This document shows, one piece after another, positions 1 through 7,288 of a stretch of DNA of 64,000 nt. Numbering within the stretch: the stretch's first letter is position 1; each line of letters starts with the position of its first letter. A program made the translations under genes and the position numbers. Below the pieces are notes generated by a model. The model did no database searches and had not been told where the DNA came from. It was given only the letters and a program-made list of their open reading frames with translations. This stretch comes from Flavobacterium sp. AED (GTDB taxonomy: Bacteria; Bacteroidota; Bacteroidia; Flavobacteriales; Flavobacteriaceae): NCBI RefSeq assembly GCF_000812945.1, contig NZ_JSYM01000001.1, forward strand, positions 1,488,001 through 1,552,000. Reading direction: 5' to 3'.

Positions 1-103
1 CAATTCCATTTTGTTTGATAGGAATTTCCAAGTCAAGAAGTGCCTGAACAGTTAGACTGTCAGTTGCAAATTGTTTTGTTTGATTGTTGATTTTAAGCTC
101 CAT
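1..103 (-). CDS. thiS: Sulfur carrier protein ThiS, N-terminal part (runs off window)
   Basis: Thirty-four codons are visible, read from the ATG at 103 to the left edge. They begin MELKINNQTKQF and continue through a segment ending LEIPIKQNGI, which is the usual beta-grasp start of ThiS. ThiS carries sulfur as a C-terminal thiocarboxylate for thiazole synthesis in thiamine biosynthesis; that Gly-Gly end lies outside the window. The call rests on this short match and on the TPP riboswitch directly upstream in the same orientation. Other thi genes probably follow to the left, but this cannot be seen. Confidence 0.85.
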   Translation of the reverse strand, partial: MELKINNQTKQFATDSLTVQALLDLEIPIKQNGI

Positions 104-179
104 TCCTTTTGAATTTAGTATACAGTTATACTTTAGGAATGGCTACATGGGTACATAAATGTACAAGGAAGTCATCTTA

Positions 180-255
180 CTTTTCCCTACGCTAGTATGA
201 ACTAGATCAGGTTCAGAGGGTAATTCTCAGCCTACAATTTGTAGACACCCCTAAA
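180..255 (-). promoter_or_regulatory. TPP riboswitch (THI element)
   Basis: On the minus strand the conserved THI-box blocks appear in order: GGGGTGTC (complement of 244-251), CTGAGA (225-230), ACCCTCTGAACCTGATC (205-221) and GCGTAGGGAA (183-192). This is the standard TPP aptamer, 80 nt upstream of thiS. Downstream of it, small hairpins form at 151-164 (GTACAT/ATGTAC) and 117-132 (AGTATA/TATACT), the latter 14 nt before the ATG. There is no clear U-run terminator, so control at translation initiation seems more likely than termination; that part is inference. Confidence 0.95.
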
Positions 256-263
256 GTGTGGAA

Positions 264-271
264 CAAAAATA
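264..271 (-). promoter_or_regulatory. Candidate -7 promoter box for the thi transcript
   Basis: The minus strand reads TATTTTTG, matching the Bacteroidota -7 consensus TAnnTTTG, and would start the RNA just ahead of the riboswitch. No convincing -33 TTTG was seen. Confidence 0.5.
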
Positions 272-353
272 GGATATTATTTAATACGTGATTCTTAAAT
301 TTTGAAAAAAAATGAAACTTTTCGAACTTGTTTTGTTATTGATTTTGAAAAAG

Positions 354-914
354 TTACTGTTTTTTCCAACAATCTTCTACGTGATCATCGACCATTCCTG
401 TTGCTTGCATATGAGCATAAACTACGGTGGATCCCACAAATTTAAACCCACGTTTTTTCAAATCTTTACTGATAGCATCAGAAAGGGGAGTGGTGGCAGG
501 AACTTCTTTCAGCGTTTTTCGATTGTTATTTATTGGCTTTCCTTCTGTAAATTCCCAAATATATTTGGAAAAACTGCCAAATTCATCTTGTACTTTCATG
601 AAGGCAACCGCATTTGAAACTGCTGCGCGAATTTTTAACTGATTGCGAATAATACCTGCGTTTTGAAGTAATTCTTGGATTTTATCTTCGGTATAAAGTG
701 CGACTTTTTTATAGTCAAAATCATCAAAAGCTAATTTGAAGTTTTCTCTCTTTTTTAAGATGGTTATCCAACTTAACCCCGCTTGAAAAGTTTCTAAGAT
801 TAGAAATTCAAATAATTTTTGATCGTCATAAACGGGAACTCCCCATTCTTCATCGTGATATTTTTCATAAATATCAATACCAACACACCATTTACATCTT
901 GTTTTTTCTTCCAT
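354..914 (-). CDS. tag: DNA-3-methyladenine glycosylase I
   Basis: Base-excision repair enzyme that removes 3-methyladenine from alkylated DNA. The protein has 186 residues, the usual length for Tag. The zinc site of the family is complete: Cys7 (RCKW), His20 (YHDEEWG) and the C-terminal pair His178/Cys182 in HVEDC. The helix-hairpin-helix core with QAGLSWITIL and the RNQLKIRAAVSNA segment is typical. Two bases separate it from the transporter gene upstream, so the two are probably co-transcribed although their functions are unrelated. Cytoplasmic. Confidence 0.95.
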   Translation of the reverse strand: MEEKTRCKWCVGIDIYEKYHDEEWGVPVYDDQKLFEFLILETFQAGLSWITILKKRENFKLAFDDFDYKKVALYTEDKIQELLQNAGIIRNQLKIRAAVSNAVAFMKVQDEFGSFSKYIWEFTEGKPINNNRKTLKEVPATTPLSDAISKDLKKRGFKFVGSTVVYAHMQATGMVDDHVEDCWKKQ

Positions 915-916
915 GA

Positions 917-1570
917 TTATTCTGTTTCTTCTGATAAATATTTTTTTATTAAATGATGTCCTAAATAAATTAATGGAGTCAATAAAATAGCAATTCCTAA
1001 TTTGAATGTATAGCCTATTATTGCAGAGCTTAAAAAAGTGTCAAAGTTGATTTTTCCGGGTAACCAAAATGCAATTCCTAATACAATAAAGGAATCGAAT
1101 AATTGTGAAACTACTGTAGAACCAGTTGTTCTTAGCCATATTTTTCGTTCCCCTGTTCTATTTTTGAAAAACCAAAAAACGGTTACGTCTATTAATTGGG
1201 AAACTAAAAACGCGATAATACTACCGGCAATAATCCACATACTTTGACCAAATACGGCATAAAATTGAGAATCATTTACAGGACTAATTCCTTTTGCCGC
1301 AGGAACAAGTATGGCTAAAAGTAGAATAATAAAAGCATAAGCAATTAAACAAGCCGTAATATAGGATAGTTTTTTTACTCCTTTTTCTCCAAAATATTCA
1401 TTGATTAAATCGGTAGTGAGGAAAACTACAGGCCAAGGCAAAATTCCGATACTCATAACGAAAGGTCCCACTTGTATCAATTTTCCACCGATTAATTCTG
1501 CTACAACTGCATTGGTAATGAAGATTCCTGCTAGGATAACAAACACAATATCTTTTTTGGATCTAAACAT
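917..1570 (-). CDS. Queuosine precursor transporter (YhhQ/QPTR family, DUF165)
   Basis: Integral membrane protein of 217 residues with about six hydrophobic segments. The family signature is visible near the N-terminus: a TNAVVAELIGGKL segment, then a PVVFLTTDLINEYFG segment. Family members import queuosine precursors such as preQ0 or preQ1. A queuosine enzyme gene, queG, lies about 40 kb away in this window, which fits a functional queuosine pathway, but the two genes are not linked. It is followed after 2 nt by tag. The ATG at 1570 begins MFRSKKD, a normal cytoplasmic start before the first membrane helix. Confidence 0.88.
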   Translation of the reverse strand: MFRSKKDIVFVILAGIFITNAVVAELIGGKLIQVGPFVMSIGILPWPVVFLTTDLINEYFGEKGVKKLSYITACLIAYAFIILLLAILVPAAKGISPVNDSQFYAVFGQSMWIIAGSIIAFLVSQLIDVTVFWFFKNRTGERKIWLRTTGSTVVSQLFDSFIVLGIAFWLPGKINFDTFLSSAIIGYTFKLGIAILLTPLIYLGHHLIKKYLSEETE

Positions 1571-1623
1571 AAAAATTATTAGTTTTTCAAATTTAGTATT
1601 TTAATTTCTTTTTAGATAATAAA

Positions 1624-1663
1624 AAAAATCCCATCTTGTTTTTACAACAAAATGGGATTTTAT
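1624..1663 (-). terminator. Intrinsic terminator after tsf
   Basis: AAATCCCAT pairs with ATGGGATTT, extended by TTGT/ACAA, with A/T runs on both sides. It closes the rplM-rpsI-rpsB-tsf transcript and would work in either direction. Confidence 0.85.
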
Positions 1664-1723
1664 ATTTGGTTTAGAAAACTTCTAAAAATAAACTTAGAGA
1701 TTCTGAACTTGTTTCAGAATAAA

Positions 1724-2548
1724 TTATCCTAAAGCGGCTCTTTTGAAACCTGTAACGATAAGATCTTTGTCTAAAGATTTAGCATAAGTAGCAACACTCA
1801 TTTTATTATCTTTGATGTAATCTTGGTTTACTAAAGTATTGTCTTTAAAGAAACGAGCCAATTTACCTTTAGCGATATTGTCTAACATTGCCTCTGGTTT
1901 TCCTTCTTGACGTAGGATATCTTTAGCAATTTCTATTTCTTTTTCGATAGTTTCAGCGTCTACACCACTTTCGTCTAATGCGATAGGTGACATAGCTGCA
2001 GCTTGCATAGCGATGTTTCTTGCAACTTCATCAGCACCTTCAATTTTTGCAGAAAGACCAACTAAAGTAGCGATTTTGTTTCCAGAGTGGATGTAAGACC
2101 CGATAAAAGCACCTTCTAATTTCTCAAAAGTTCTGATTTCTAGTTTTTCACCAATAACTCCAGTTTGCTCGATTAATTTATCAGCAACAGTAACTCCGTT
2201 GAAGTCAGCTGCTAAAAATGCTTCTTTAGTATCAAAAGTCAATGCTAAATTAGCCATTTCAGTAGCCATTTTCACAAAGTTTTCATTCATACCTACAAAG
2301 TCAGTCTCACAGTTTAATGTGATAACTACACCAGCAGTTTTGTCAGCATTTACAACAGCAATTGCAGCACCTTCAGTAGATTCTCTATCTGAACGGTTTG
2401 CAGCTACTTTTTGTCCTTTTTTACGTAGGTTTTCGATAGCTAAATCAAAATCTCCGTCTGCTTCAACCAATGCTTTTTTGCAGTCCATCATTCCTGCACC
2501 AGTGATTGTTCTTAATTTATTTACGTCTGCAGCAGTAATTGTTGCCAT
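1724..2548 (-). CDS. tsf: Translation elongation factor Ts
   Basis: Guanine nucleotide exchange factor that recycles EF-Tu. The protein has 274 residues if translation starts at the ATG at 2548 (MATITAADVNKLR); an in-frame ATG 39 nt further up would add a tail that homologues lack. The N-terminal UBA-like module includes RTITGAGMMDCKKAL, and the conserved TDFVG motif of the core follows at about residue 80. It is the last gene of the ribosomal operon, 132 nt after rpsB, and a strong terminator follows. Confidence 0.97.
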   Translation of the reverse strand: MATITAADVNKLRTITGAGMMDCKKALVEADGDFDLAIENLRKKGQKVAANRSDRESTEGAAIAVVNADKTAGVVITLNCETDFVGMNENFVKMATEMANLALTFDTKEAFLAADFNGVTVADKLIEQTGVIGEKLEIRTFEKLEGAFIGSYIHSGNKIATLVGLSAKIEGADEVARNIAMQAAAMSPIALDESGVDAETIEKEIEIAKDILRQEGKPEAMLDNIAKGKLARFFKDNTLVNQDYIKDNKMSVATYAKSLDKDLIVTGFKRAALG

Positions 2549-2680
2549 GTTGTATTTTTTTTTAAGGTTAAAAGTAAAAAATTCCAAGTTTCAAATCCAA
2601 TTTCCAATTTTATTAAATTATCAACTTTAGGTTTCTAATTTTTTATGGAGAGGAATTAAAACTTGGAATTAAATGTTTAT

Positions 2681-3478
2681 TTATTCTTCAGTTGCAGTTG
2701 GAGCAGCTGCTTCTACGGCAGGAGCTACTTCTACAGCTTCAGCAGCAGGAGCAACAACTTCAGCAGTAGCTTCACCTTCTTTGTCAGAACCTCTATCAGA
2801 AAGTCCTTCAACGATTGCAGCTGTTACTAAAGATAAAATTTTATCAATTGATTTAGAAGCATCATCGTTAGATGGGATTACGAATTCAACCTCTCTTGGG
2901 TCAGAATTGGTATCCACCATTGCGAAAACTGGAATGTTTAATTTTTGAGCTTCTTTTATTGCGATGTGTTCCGCTTTGATATCAACTACGAACAATGCAG
3001 CTGGTAGTCTAGACATGTCAGCGATTGAACCTAAATTTTTCTCTAATTTAGCACGAAGACGATCCACTTGTAAACGCTCTTTTTTAGAAAGGGTCATGAA
3101 TGTACCATCTTTCTTCATTTTATCAATAGTAGCCATTTTTTTAACAGCTTTACGGATAGTTACGAAGTTAGTTAGCATTCCACCAGGCCATCTTTCAGTG
3201 ATGTAAGGCATGTTTGCAGCTTTTGCTTTTTCAGCAACGATATCTTTTGCTTGTTTTTTGGTAGCAACGAATAATATTTTTCTACCTGATGCAGCGATTT
3301 TTTTCAAAGCTTCATTAGCTTCTTCAATTTTTGCTGCAGTTTTATATAGATTGATAATGTGAATACCATTACGCTCCATATAAATGTAAGGAGCCATGTT
3401 TGGATCCCATTTTCTAGTCATGTGTCCGAAGTGAACACCTGCTTCTAGTAATTCTTTTACTTCTACTTTGTTTGCCAT
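2681..3478 (-). CDS. rpsB: 30S ribosomal protein S2
   Basis: Small-subunit ribosomal protein of 265 residues. The N-terminus (ELLEAGVHFGHMTRKWDPNM) and the SRLPAALFVVD, PVFAMVDTNSDP and IPSNDDA segments are characteristic of S2. The C-terminus has an Ala/Glu/Val-rich low-complexity tail of about 40 residues, which explains a long spurious antisense frame here. It lies between rpsI and tsf, the common rplM-rpsI-rpsB-tsf order. The 173-nt gap upstream can fold and may be a leader. Confidence 0.98.
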   Translation of the reverse strand: MANKVEVKELLEAGVHFGHMTRKWDPNMAPYIYMERNGIHIINLYKTAAKIEEANEALKKIAASGRKILFVATKKQAKDIVAEKAKAANMPYITERWPGGMLTNFVTIRKAVKKMATIDKMKKDGTFMTLSKKERLQVDRLRAKLEKNLGSIADMSRLPAALFVVDIKAEHIAIKEAQKLNIPVFAMVDTNSDPREVEFVIPSNDDASKSIDKILSLVTAAIVEGLSDRGSDKEGEATAEVVAPAAEAVEVAPAVEAAAPTATEE

Positions 3479-3651
3479 TTTGTTCTAGTTTACGTTCTGT
3501 TGATTAGCAATGAATAAATGGCGATTTCTCGGCTTTATACATTTAGATGCTAAACTATTTCCTACCTCAGTAGGAGAGCAACAACAACTGTTTTTTTAAA
3601 TTCAATAATAAATGCACGATGTCTTGTCCCATTTGAACAAGACAGGTAATA
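3479..3651 (-). promoter_or_regulatory. rpsI-rpsB intergenic region with hairpins, possible S2 leader
   Basis: Two hairpins can be drawn: GTCTTGT/ACAAGAC (3621-3627 with 3637-3643), just after rpsI, and CCTAC/GTAGG around 3560-3573. Neither is followed by a U-run in the sense direction, so they are not ordinary terminators. S2 autoregulates through an mRNA leader in some other bacteria. A similar role here is only a suggestion. Confidence 0.3.
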
Positions 3652-4038
3652 TTAACGTTTAGAGAATTGGAATCTCTTACGAGCTTTCTTCTGACCGAAT
3701 TTCTTACGTTCAACCATTCTTGGATCTCTTGTCAATAAACCTTCTGGTTTCAATATTCCTCTGTTTTCAGCATTTACTTCACACATAACACGTGCTAATG
3801 CCATTCTTACAGCTTCTGCTTGACCAGTTGAACCACCACCGTAAACGTTAACTTTTACGTCAAAGTTGGTTACATTTTCTGTCATAGACATTGGTTGTAA
3901 AACTTTGTATTGTAAAGTTGCAGTTGGGAAGTATGTTTCGAATGCTTTTTTGTTTACAGTGATTACTCCTGTTCCTTCCGAAACATAAACACGTGCAACA
4001 GCGGTTTTTCTTCTACCGATTTTGTGAATAACTCCCAT
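3652..4038 (-). CDS. rpsI: 30S ribosomal protein S9
   Basis: A 128-residue protein with the S9 hallmarks: GRRKTAVARVY near the N-terminus, GGGSTGQAEAVRMALAR in the middle, and a basic C-terminal tail ending FSKR that reaches the ribosomal P site. It overlaps the rplM stop by one base (4038), showing tight translational coupling with L13, its usual operon partner. Confidence 0.98.
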   Translation of the reverse strand: MGVIHKIGRRKTAVARVYVSEGTGVITVNKKAFETYFPTATLQYKVLQPMSMTENVTNFDVKVNVYGGGSTGQAEAVRMALARVMCEVNAENRGILKPEGLLTRDPRMVERKKFGQKKARKRFQFSKR

Positions 4039-4493
4039 TACTTAAGATCGTTAAGGTTAACTGTTTTAGGTTTTTGAGCGCCTTGTTTGTGCTCTGATCC
4101 TACAACAACATTTAAATTTCTAAAAAGTTCAGCACCTAATTTATTTTTAGGTAACATCCCTTTTATTGCTTTTTCAACTAGTAATGCAGGGTTTTTTGAT
4201 TGCAATACTTTAGCAGTTAAAGTTCTTTGACCTCCAGGGTAACCAGTGTGACGGATGTATGTTTTTTCATCCATTTTGTTACCTGTAAGGTTGATTTTTT
4301 CTGAGTTGATAACGATTACGTTATCACCGCAGTCCACGTGTGGTGTGTAACTTGGTTTGTACTTACCTCTTAAAATCATAGCGACTTTTGAAGCAAGACG
4401 ACCTAAGTTATGACCATCAGCATCTACAACAATCCACTCTTTTGTAACTGTGGCTTTGCTTGCTGATTGTGTCTTGTAGCTTAATGCGTCCAT
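4038..4493 (-). CDS. rplM: 50S ribosomal protein L13
   Basis: Large-subunit protein of 151 residues. Typical segments are WIVVDADGHNLGRLAS, the LRGKYKPSYTPHVDCGD region, and IKGMLPKNKLG. It is the first gene of the rplM-rpsI-rpsB-tsf transcript and has a near-consensus promoter upstream. Confidence 0.98.
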   Translation of the reverse strand: MDALSYKTQSASKATVTKEWIVVDADGHNLGRLASKVAMILRGKYKPSYTPHVDCGDNVIVINSEKINLTGNKMDEKTYIRHTGYPGGQRTLTAKVLQSKNPALLVEKAIKGMLPKNKLGAELFRNLNVVVGSEHKQGAQKPKTVNLNDLK

Positions 4494-4819
4494 AATATTT
4501 TTTTAATTAAACATTCCATCCCCAATAAAGGGGTTGCAAAAGTACAATTAATTATTTTAAATACAAATACCTTAAAAGAATATTTTTTATATGTTTTTGT
4601 GCTGATAATCAAATGTATATTTAGAATAAATTTAAGATGTGTTTTTCGGATTATACTTATATTAGGTCTTTCAATAATTGTATTACATTTGTTGTCAAAT
4701 AAAATTTGTATATTACACTTTTGTAAAAGCAGGTTTGTATTACATAATTACTATATTTTTATACAAGAAAACAAATTAAATGATTCTTGTAATCATTAAA
4801 AAGCAATAAATTCCGATCT
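4494..4819. promoter_or_regulatory. Intergenic region between divergent rplM and LacI genes, with rplM promoter
   Basis: On the minus strand TTTG (4564-4567), a 19-bp spacer and TACTTTTG (4537-4544) form an almost ideal flavobacterial promoter for rplM. The early RNA contains a small hairpin, CCCC/GGGG (4520-4533), close to its 5' end. On the plus strand TACATTTG (4684-4691) is a possible -7 box for the LacI gene at 4820. The rest is A/T-rich; a 66-codon frame inside it has no protein-like features. Confidence 0.75.
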
Positions 4820-5845
4820 ATGAAAGCTAAAGCAACTTTAAAACAAATTGCAAAAGAATTAAATGTTTCTGTTTCTACAGTTTCAAAAGCACTTAACGAT
4901 AGTCCTGAAATTAGTGAATTGACAAAAATTAAAATTAAGGAATATGCAAAACTTAAAAATTATAAACCAAACGTTATTGGTTTAAACCTTAAAAATAGAA
5001 AAACAAAAACCATAGGTGTTATTATTCCTAATATTCTAAATTCTTTCTTTGCAAAAGTATTTAGCGGAATTGAAAAAATTGCTGATGAAAAAGGGTACAA
5101 TGTAATAATGTGTATCTCTAATGAATCATTAGAAAAAGAAGCGCATACCCTTGAAATGTTGAGTAACGGGACAATTGATGGGTTTATTCTATCGGTTTCA
5201 GAAGAAGCTCAAAAACTTCATGAATACAATCATTTCAAAGAGATTATTAATGATGGCACTCCTATAGTTATGTTTGATAGAATTGCTGAAGGAGTAGATT
5301 GTGATAAAGTTGTAGTTGATGATTTTGATTCGGCTTTAAATTCTACCCAGCATTTGATTGATTTAGGATGCAAGAATATCGCTTTATTTTCTTCTGTAGA
5401 TAATTTAAGCGTAGGTAAATTAAGAGCTGACGGGTATCTTAAAGCATTGGCGGATAATAATATTCCTGTAAATGAGAATTTAATTATTCGTACAGATTCA
5501 GAGGATGATTTAAAGGATAAAATCGAGAATATTTTTGATAATAACAAAATTGACGGAATCTTTGCTTTGGAAGAAAATGACTCAGTGGCTGCATTGCGTA
5601 TTGCTATTAAAAAAGGATATAAAGTACCTGAAGAAATTTCTATTATAGGTTTTGCAGATGGAATTCTTGCTTCCAGAAGATTATCACCAAGTTTAACCAC
5701 GGTTAGTCAGCATGGTATTGAGATAGGGGAAGTAGCAGCCAAGTTACTTATCGATAGATTAGAATCGAAAGAAGAGAATCTGCCATATGAAACAGTTGTT
5801 ATTAAAACAAAATTGAAAGAAAGAGAATCTACGAGAAATTTGTAG
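4820..5845 (+). CDS. LacI family transcriptional regulator
   Basis: DNA-binding sugar-responsive regulator of 341 residues. The N-terminal helix-turn-helix reads TLKQIAKELNVSVSTVSKAL, followed by the hinge and a periplasmic-binding-like effector domain that begins KTIGVIIPNI. The effector domain contains IPIVMFDR-like and IDGIFALEENDSVAALR segments typical of the fold. It is a third, more distant relative of the two LacI proteins at 42.4-44.7 kb. It stands alone with its own terminator; no target is evident, and no operator like those of the sugar locus was found nearby. Confidence 0.93.
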   Translation: MKAKATLKQIAKELNVSVSTVSKALNDSPEISELTKIKIKEYAKLKNYKPNVIGLNLKNRKTKTIGVIIPNILNSFFAKVFSGIEKIADEKGYNVIMCISNESLEKEAHTLEMLSNGTIDGFILSVSEEAQKLHEYNHFKEIINDGTPIVMFDRIAEGVDCDKVVVDDFDSALNSTQHLIDLGCKNIALFSSVDNLSVGKLRADGYLKALADNNIPVNENLIIRTDSEDDLKDKIENIFDNNKIDGIFALEENDSVAALRIAIKKGYKVPEEISIIGFADGILASRRLSPSLTTVSQHGIEIGEVAAKLLIDRLESKEENLPYETVVIKTKLKERESTRNL

Positions 5846-5867
5846 ATTATTTTTTGAATTATTTTTT

Positions 5868-5912
5868 TATAAAGGTATCTTTTTTGTTGAAAAAAAAGAT
5901 ACCTTTATTGTT
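5868..5912 (+). terminator. Intrinsic terminator after the LacI gene
   Basis: AAAGGTATC pairs with GATACCTTT (5871-5879 with 5899-5907), extended by T/A runs around a GTTG loop. Confidence 0.85.
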
Positions 5913-5932
5913 TATAATCAACAGGTTATGTT

Positions 5933-6460
5933 ATGAAAAAATTTTACATTTTACTTGTTTCATGCTTTTTTGTAAATACTGCTTTCGCTCAAGCAAAGCT
6001 TGATGTTTTTGATATTGGCAGAAAAGGGACTATAGATGAAGCGAAGGAATTATTCAAAACAAATCCACAAGCATTTAATACCACAAACCAAGATGGTTTT
6101 TCTCCATTAATTTTAGCTTGTTATCGAGGTAATAATGAAGTAGCAAGATTTCTAATTGAAAATGGAAGCGATATAAATGGCACCAGTAATATGGGAACTG
6201 CTTTAATGGCAGCAGTTGTAAAAGGAAATTTTGAAATTGCTAAGTTACTCTTAAGTAAAAAAGCAGATGCTAATATTGCAGATGCAAATAGAACTACTGC
6301 GTTAATATATGCCATAATGTTTAAAAACTATGATATTGTGAGTTTGTTGATTAAAGCAAAAGCTAATCCTGATTTTAAAGATAACAGAGGTAATTCGGCT
6401 ACGGATTATGCCATACTTGCTAATGATGATAAATTAATAGAAATCTTAAAAACTAAATAG
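5933..6460 (+). CDS. Exported ankyrin-repeat protein
   Basis: A 175-residue protein with a signal peptide (MKKFYILLVSCFFVNTAFA, cleaved near residue 20) and four to five ankyrin repeats filling the remainder. Repeat cores such as DGFSPLILACYRGN, MGTALMAAVVKGN and NRTTALIYAIMFKN are clear. Ankyrin repeats bind other proteins, so it is probably a periplasmic partner or protector. The next gene begins 2 nt after its stop and encodes a type IX-secreted DOMON-like protein, so the two are very likely one operon and may act together. The specific function is unknown. Confidence 0.85.
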   Translation: MKKFYILLVSCFFVNTAFAQAKLDVFDIGRKGTIDEAKELFKTNPQAFNTTNQDGFSPLILACYRGNNEVARFLIENGSDINGTSNMGTALMAAVVKGNFEIAKLLLSKKADANIADANRTTALIYAIMFKNYDIVSLLIKAKANPDFKDNRGNSATDYAILANDDKLIEILKTK

Positions 6461-6462
6461 CT

Positions 6463-7224
6463 ATGAAAAACTTTACTTTAACTGTATTTGCTTTTTTTAT
6501 TATTTCGGTTATGTCTGGGCAAACTTTTACTACTGGTACAGTTGATTTATCAACTACATCTGGATTAGCATATTCTGCAAAAATTGATGTGTCTTCAACA
6601 TTGGTTACTTTAACAATGGTTGGGCCAAGTGACAGATACCTTGGATTGGGTTTTGGAACTAATTCTATGGCTGATGGAGGAGATGTTGTAATATGTACAG
6701 GAAGTGACTTAACAGATAGGACTTTTCAAGGGTCAGGGAATGTACCAGCTTTAGATGCAACACAAAGTTGGACTATAACTTCTAATACAATTGTATCAGG
6801 AGTTAGAACATTAGTTGCCACAAGAGCTTTAGTCTCTTCCGGGAATTATACATTCAGCAATTCAGCGGGTTCATTAATGCTAGTTTGGTCAAGATCTGGT
6901 ACGGCAAGTTTTAATTTAGTTTATCATGGTTCGACAAATAGAGGAGCTCTTACCACTAATTTGATGCTAGGAAATAAGGACTTTACTGTAGAGTCTTTTA
7001 AGATGTATCCAAACCCAGCTAAAGGGTTTATGAGAATAGAACTTCCAGTGGCAATTTCTTCGGGAGAAGTCAAAGTTTATGATAATTTAGGAAGAGTGGT
7101 TAGGCAGCAAAAAATTACCAACCTTGATAATGTCATTAATACTTCTGGTTTAACGATAGGATCTTATACAGTTGTCGTGAGAACGGATTATGGAAATGCC
7201 ACAAAAACATTATTGGTTGATTAA
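6463..7224 (+). CDS. Type IX-secreted protein with DOMON-like domain
   Basis: A 253-residue protein with three parts. A signal peptide ends near residue 19 (VMSGQ). A beta-rich domain covers about residues 22-165 and resembles DOMON, with RYLGLGFGTN, ADGGDVVIC, a conserved Trp and a closing NLVYHGSTNRG. A C-terminal sorting domain covers about residues 175-253, with the KMYPNPAKG motif and a final TKTLLVD. DOMON domains bind haem or sugar; which applies here cannot be told. The sorting tail implies export to the cell surface or medium through the type IX system. It pairs with the ankyrin gene directly upstream. Confidence 0.8.
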   Translation: MKNFTLTVFAFFIISVMSGQTFTTGTVDLSTTSGLAYSAKIDVSSTLVTLTMVGPSDRYLGLGFGTNSMADGGDVVICTGSDLTDRTFQGSGNVPALDATQSWTITSNTIVSGVRTLVATRALVSSGNYTFSNSAGSLMLVWSRSGTASFNLVYHGSTNRGALTTNLMLGNKDFTVESFKMYPNPAKGFMRIELPVAISSGEVKVYDNLGRVVRQQKITNLDNVINTSGLTIGSYTVVVRTDYGNATKTLLVD

Positions 7225-7240
7225 TTTACTATTTGCACTA

Positions 7241-7284
7241 AATAAGAAAGGGTCAGATTAAATTAATCTGACCCTTTCTTATTG
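7241..7284. terminator. Bidirectional terminator between convergent genes
   Basis: A perfect 20-bp inverted repeat (7241-7260 with 7264-7283, loop AAT) lies between the T9SS gene and polA and ends 5 nt before the polA stop. It has A/T runs at both feet and serves both strands. Confidence 0.93.
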
Positions 7285-7288
7285 AAAC

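Noticed and set aside
312..642. Plus-strand frames opposite tag
   Set aside because: Shadows of an intact, recognisable gene on the other strand.
2199..2948. Long plus-strand frames opposite tsf and rpsB
   Set aside because: They are antisense to conserved genes and arise from Ala-rich codons; no protein features.
4599..4799. 66-codon frame in the rplM/LacI intergenic region
   Set aside because: A/T-rich, mostly hydrophobic low-complexity translation; it lies over promoter sequence and lacks a plausible start context.
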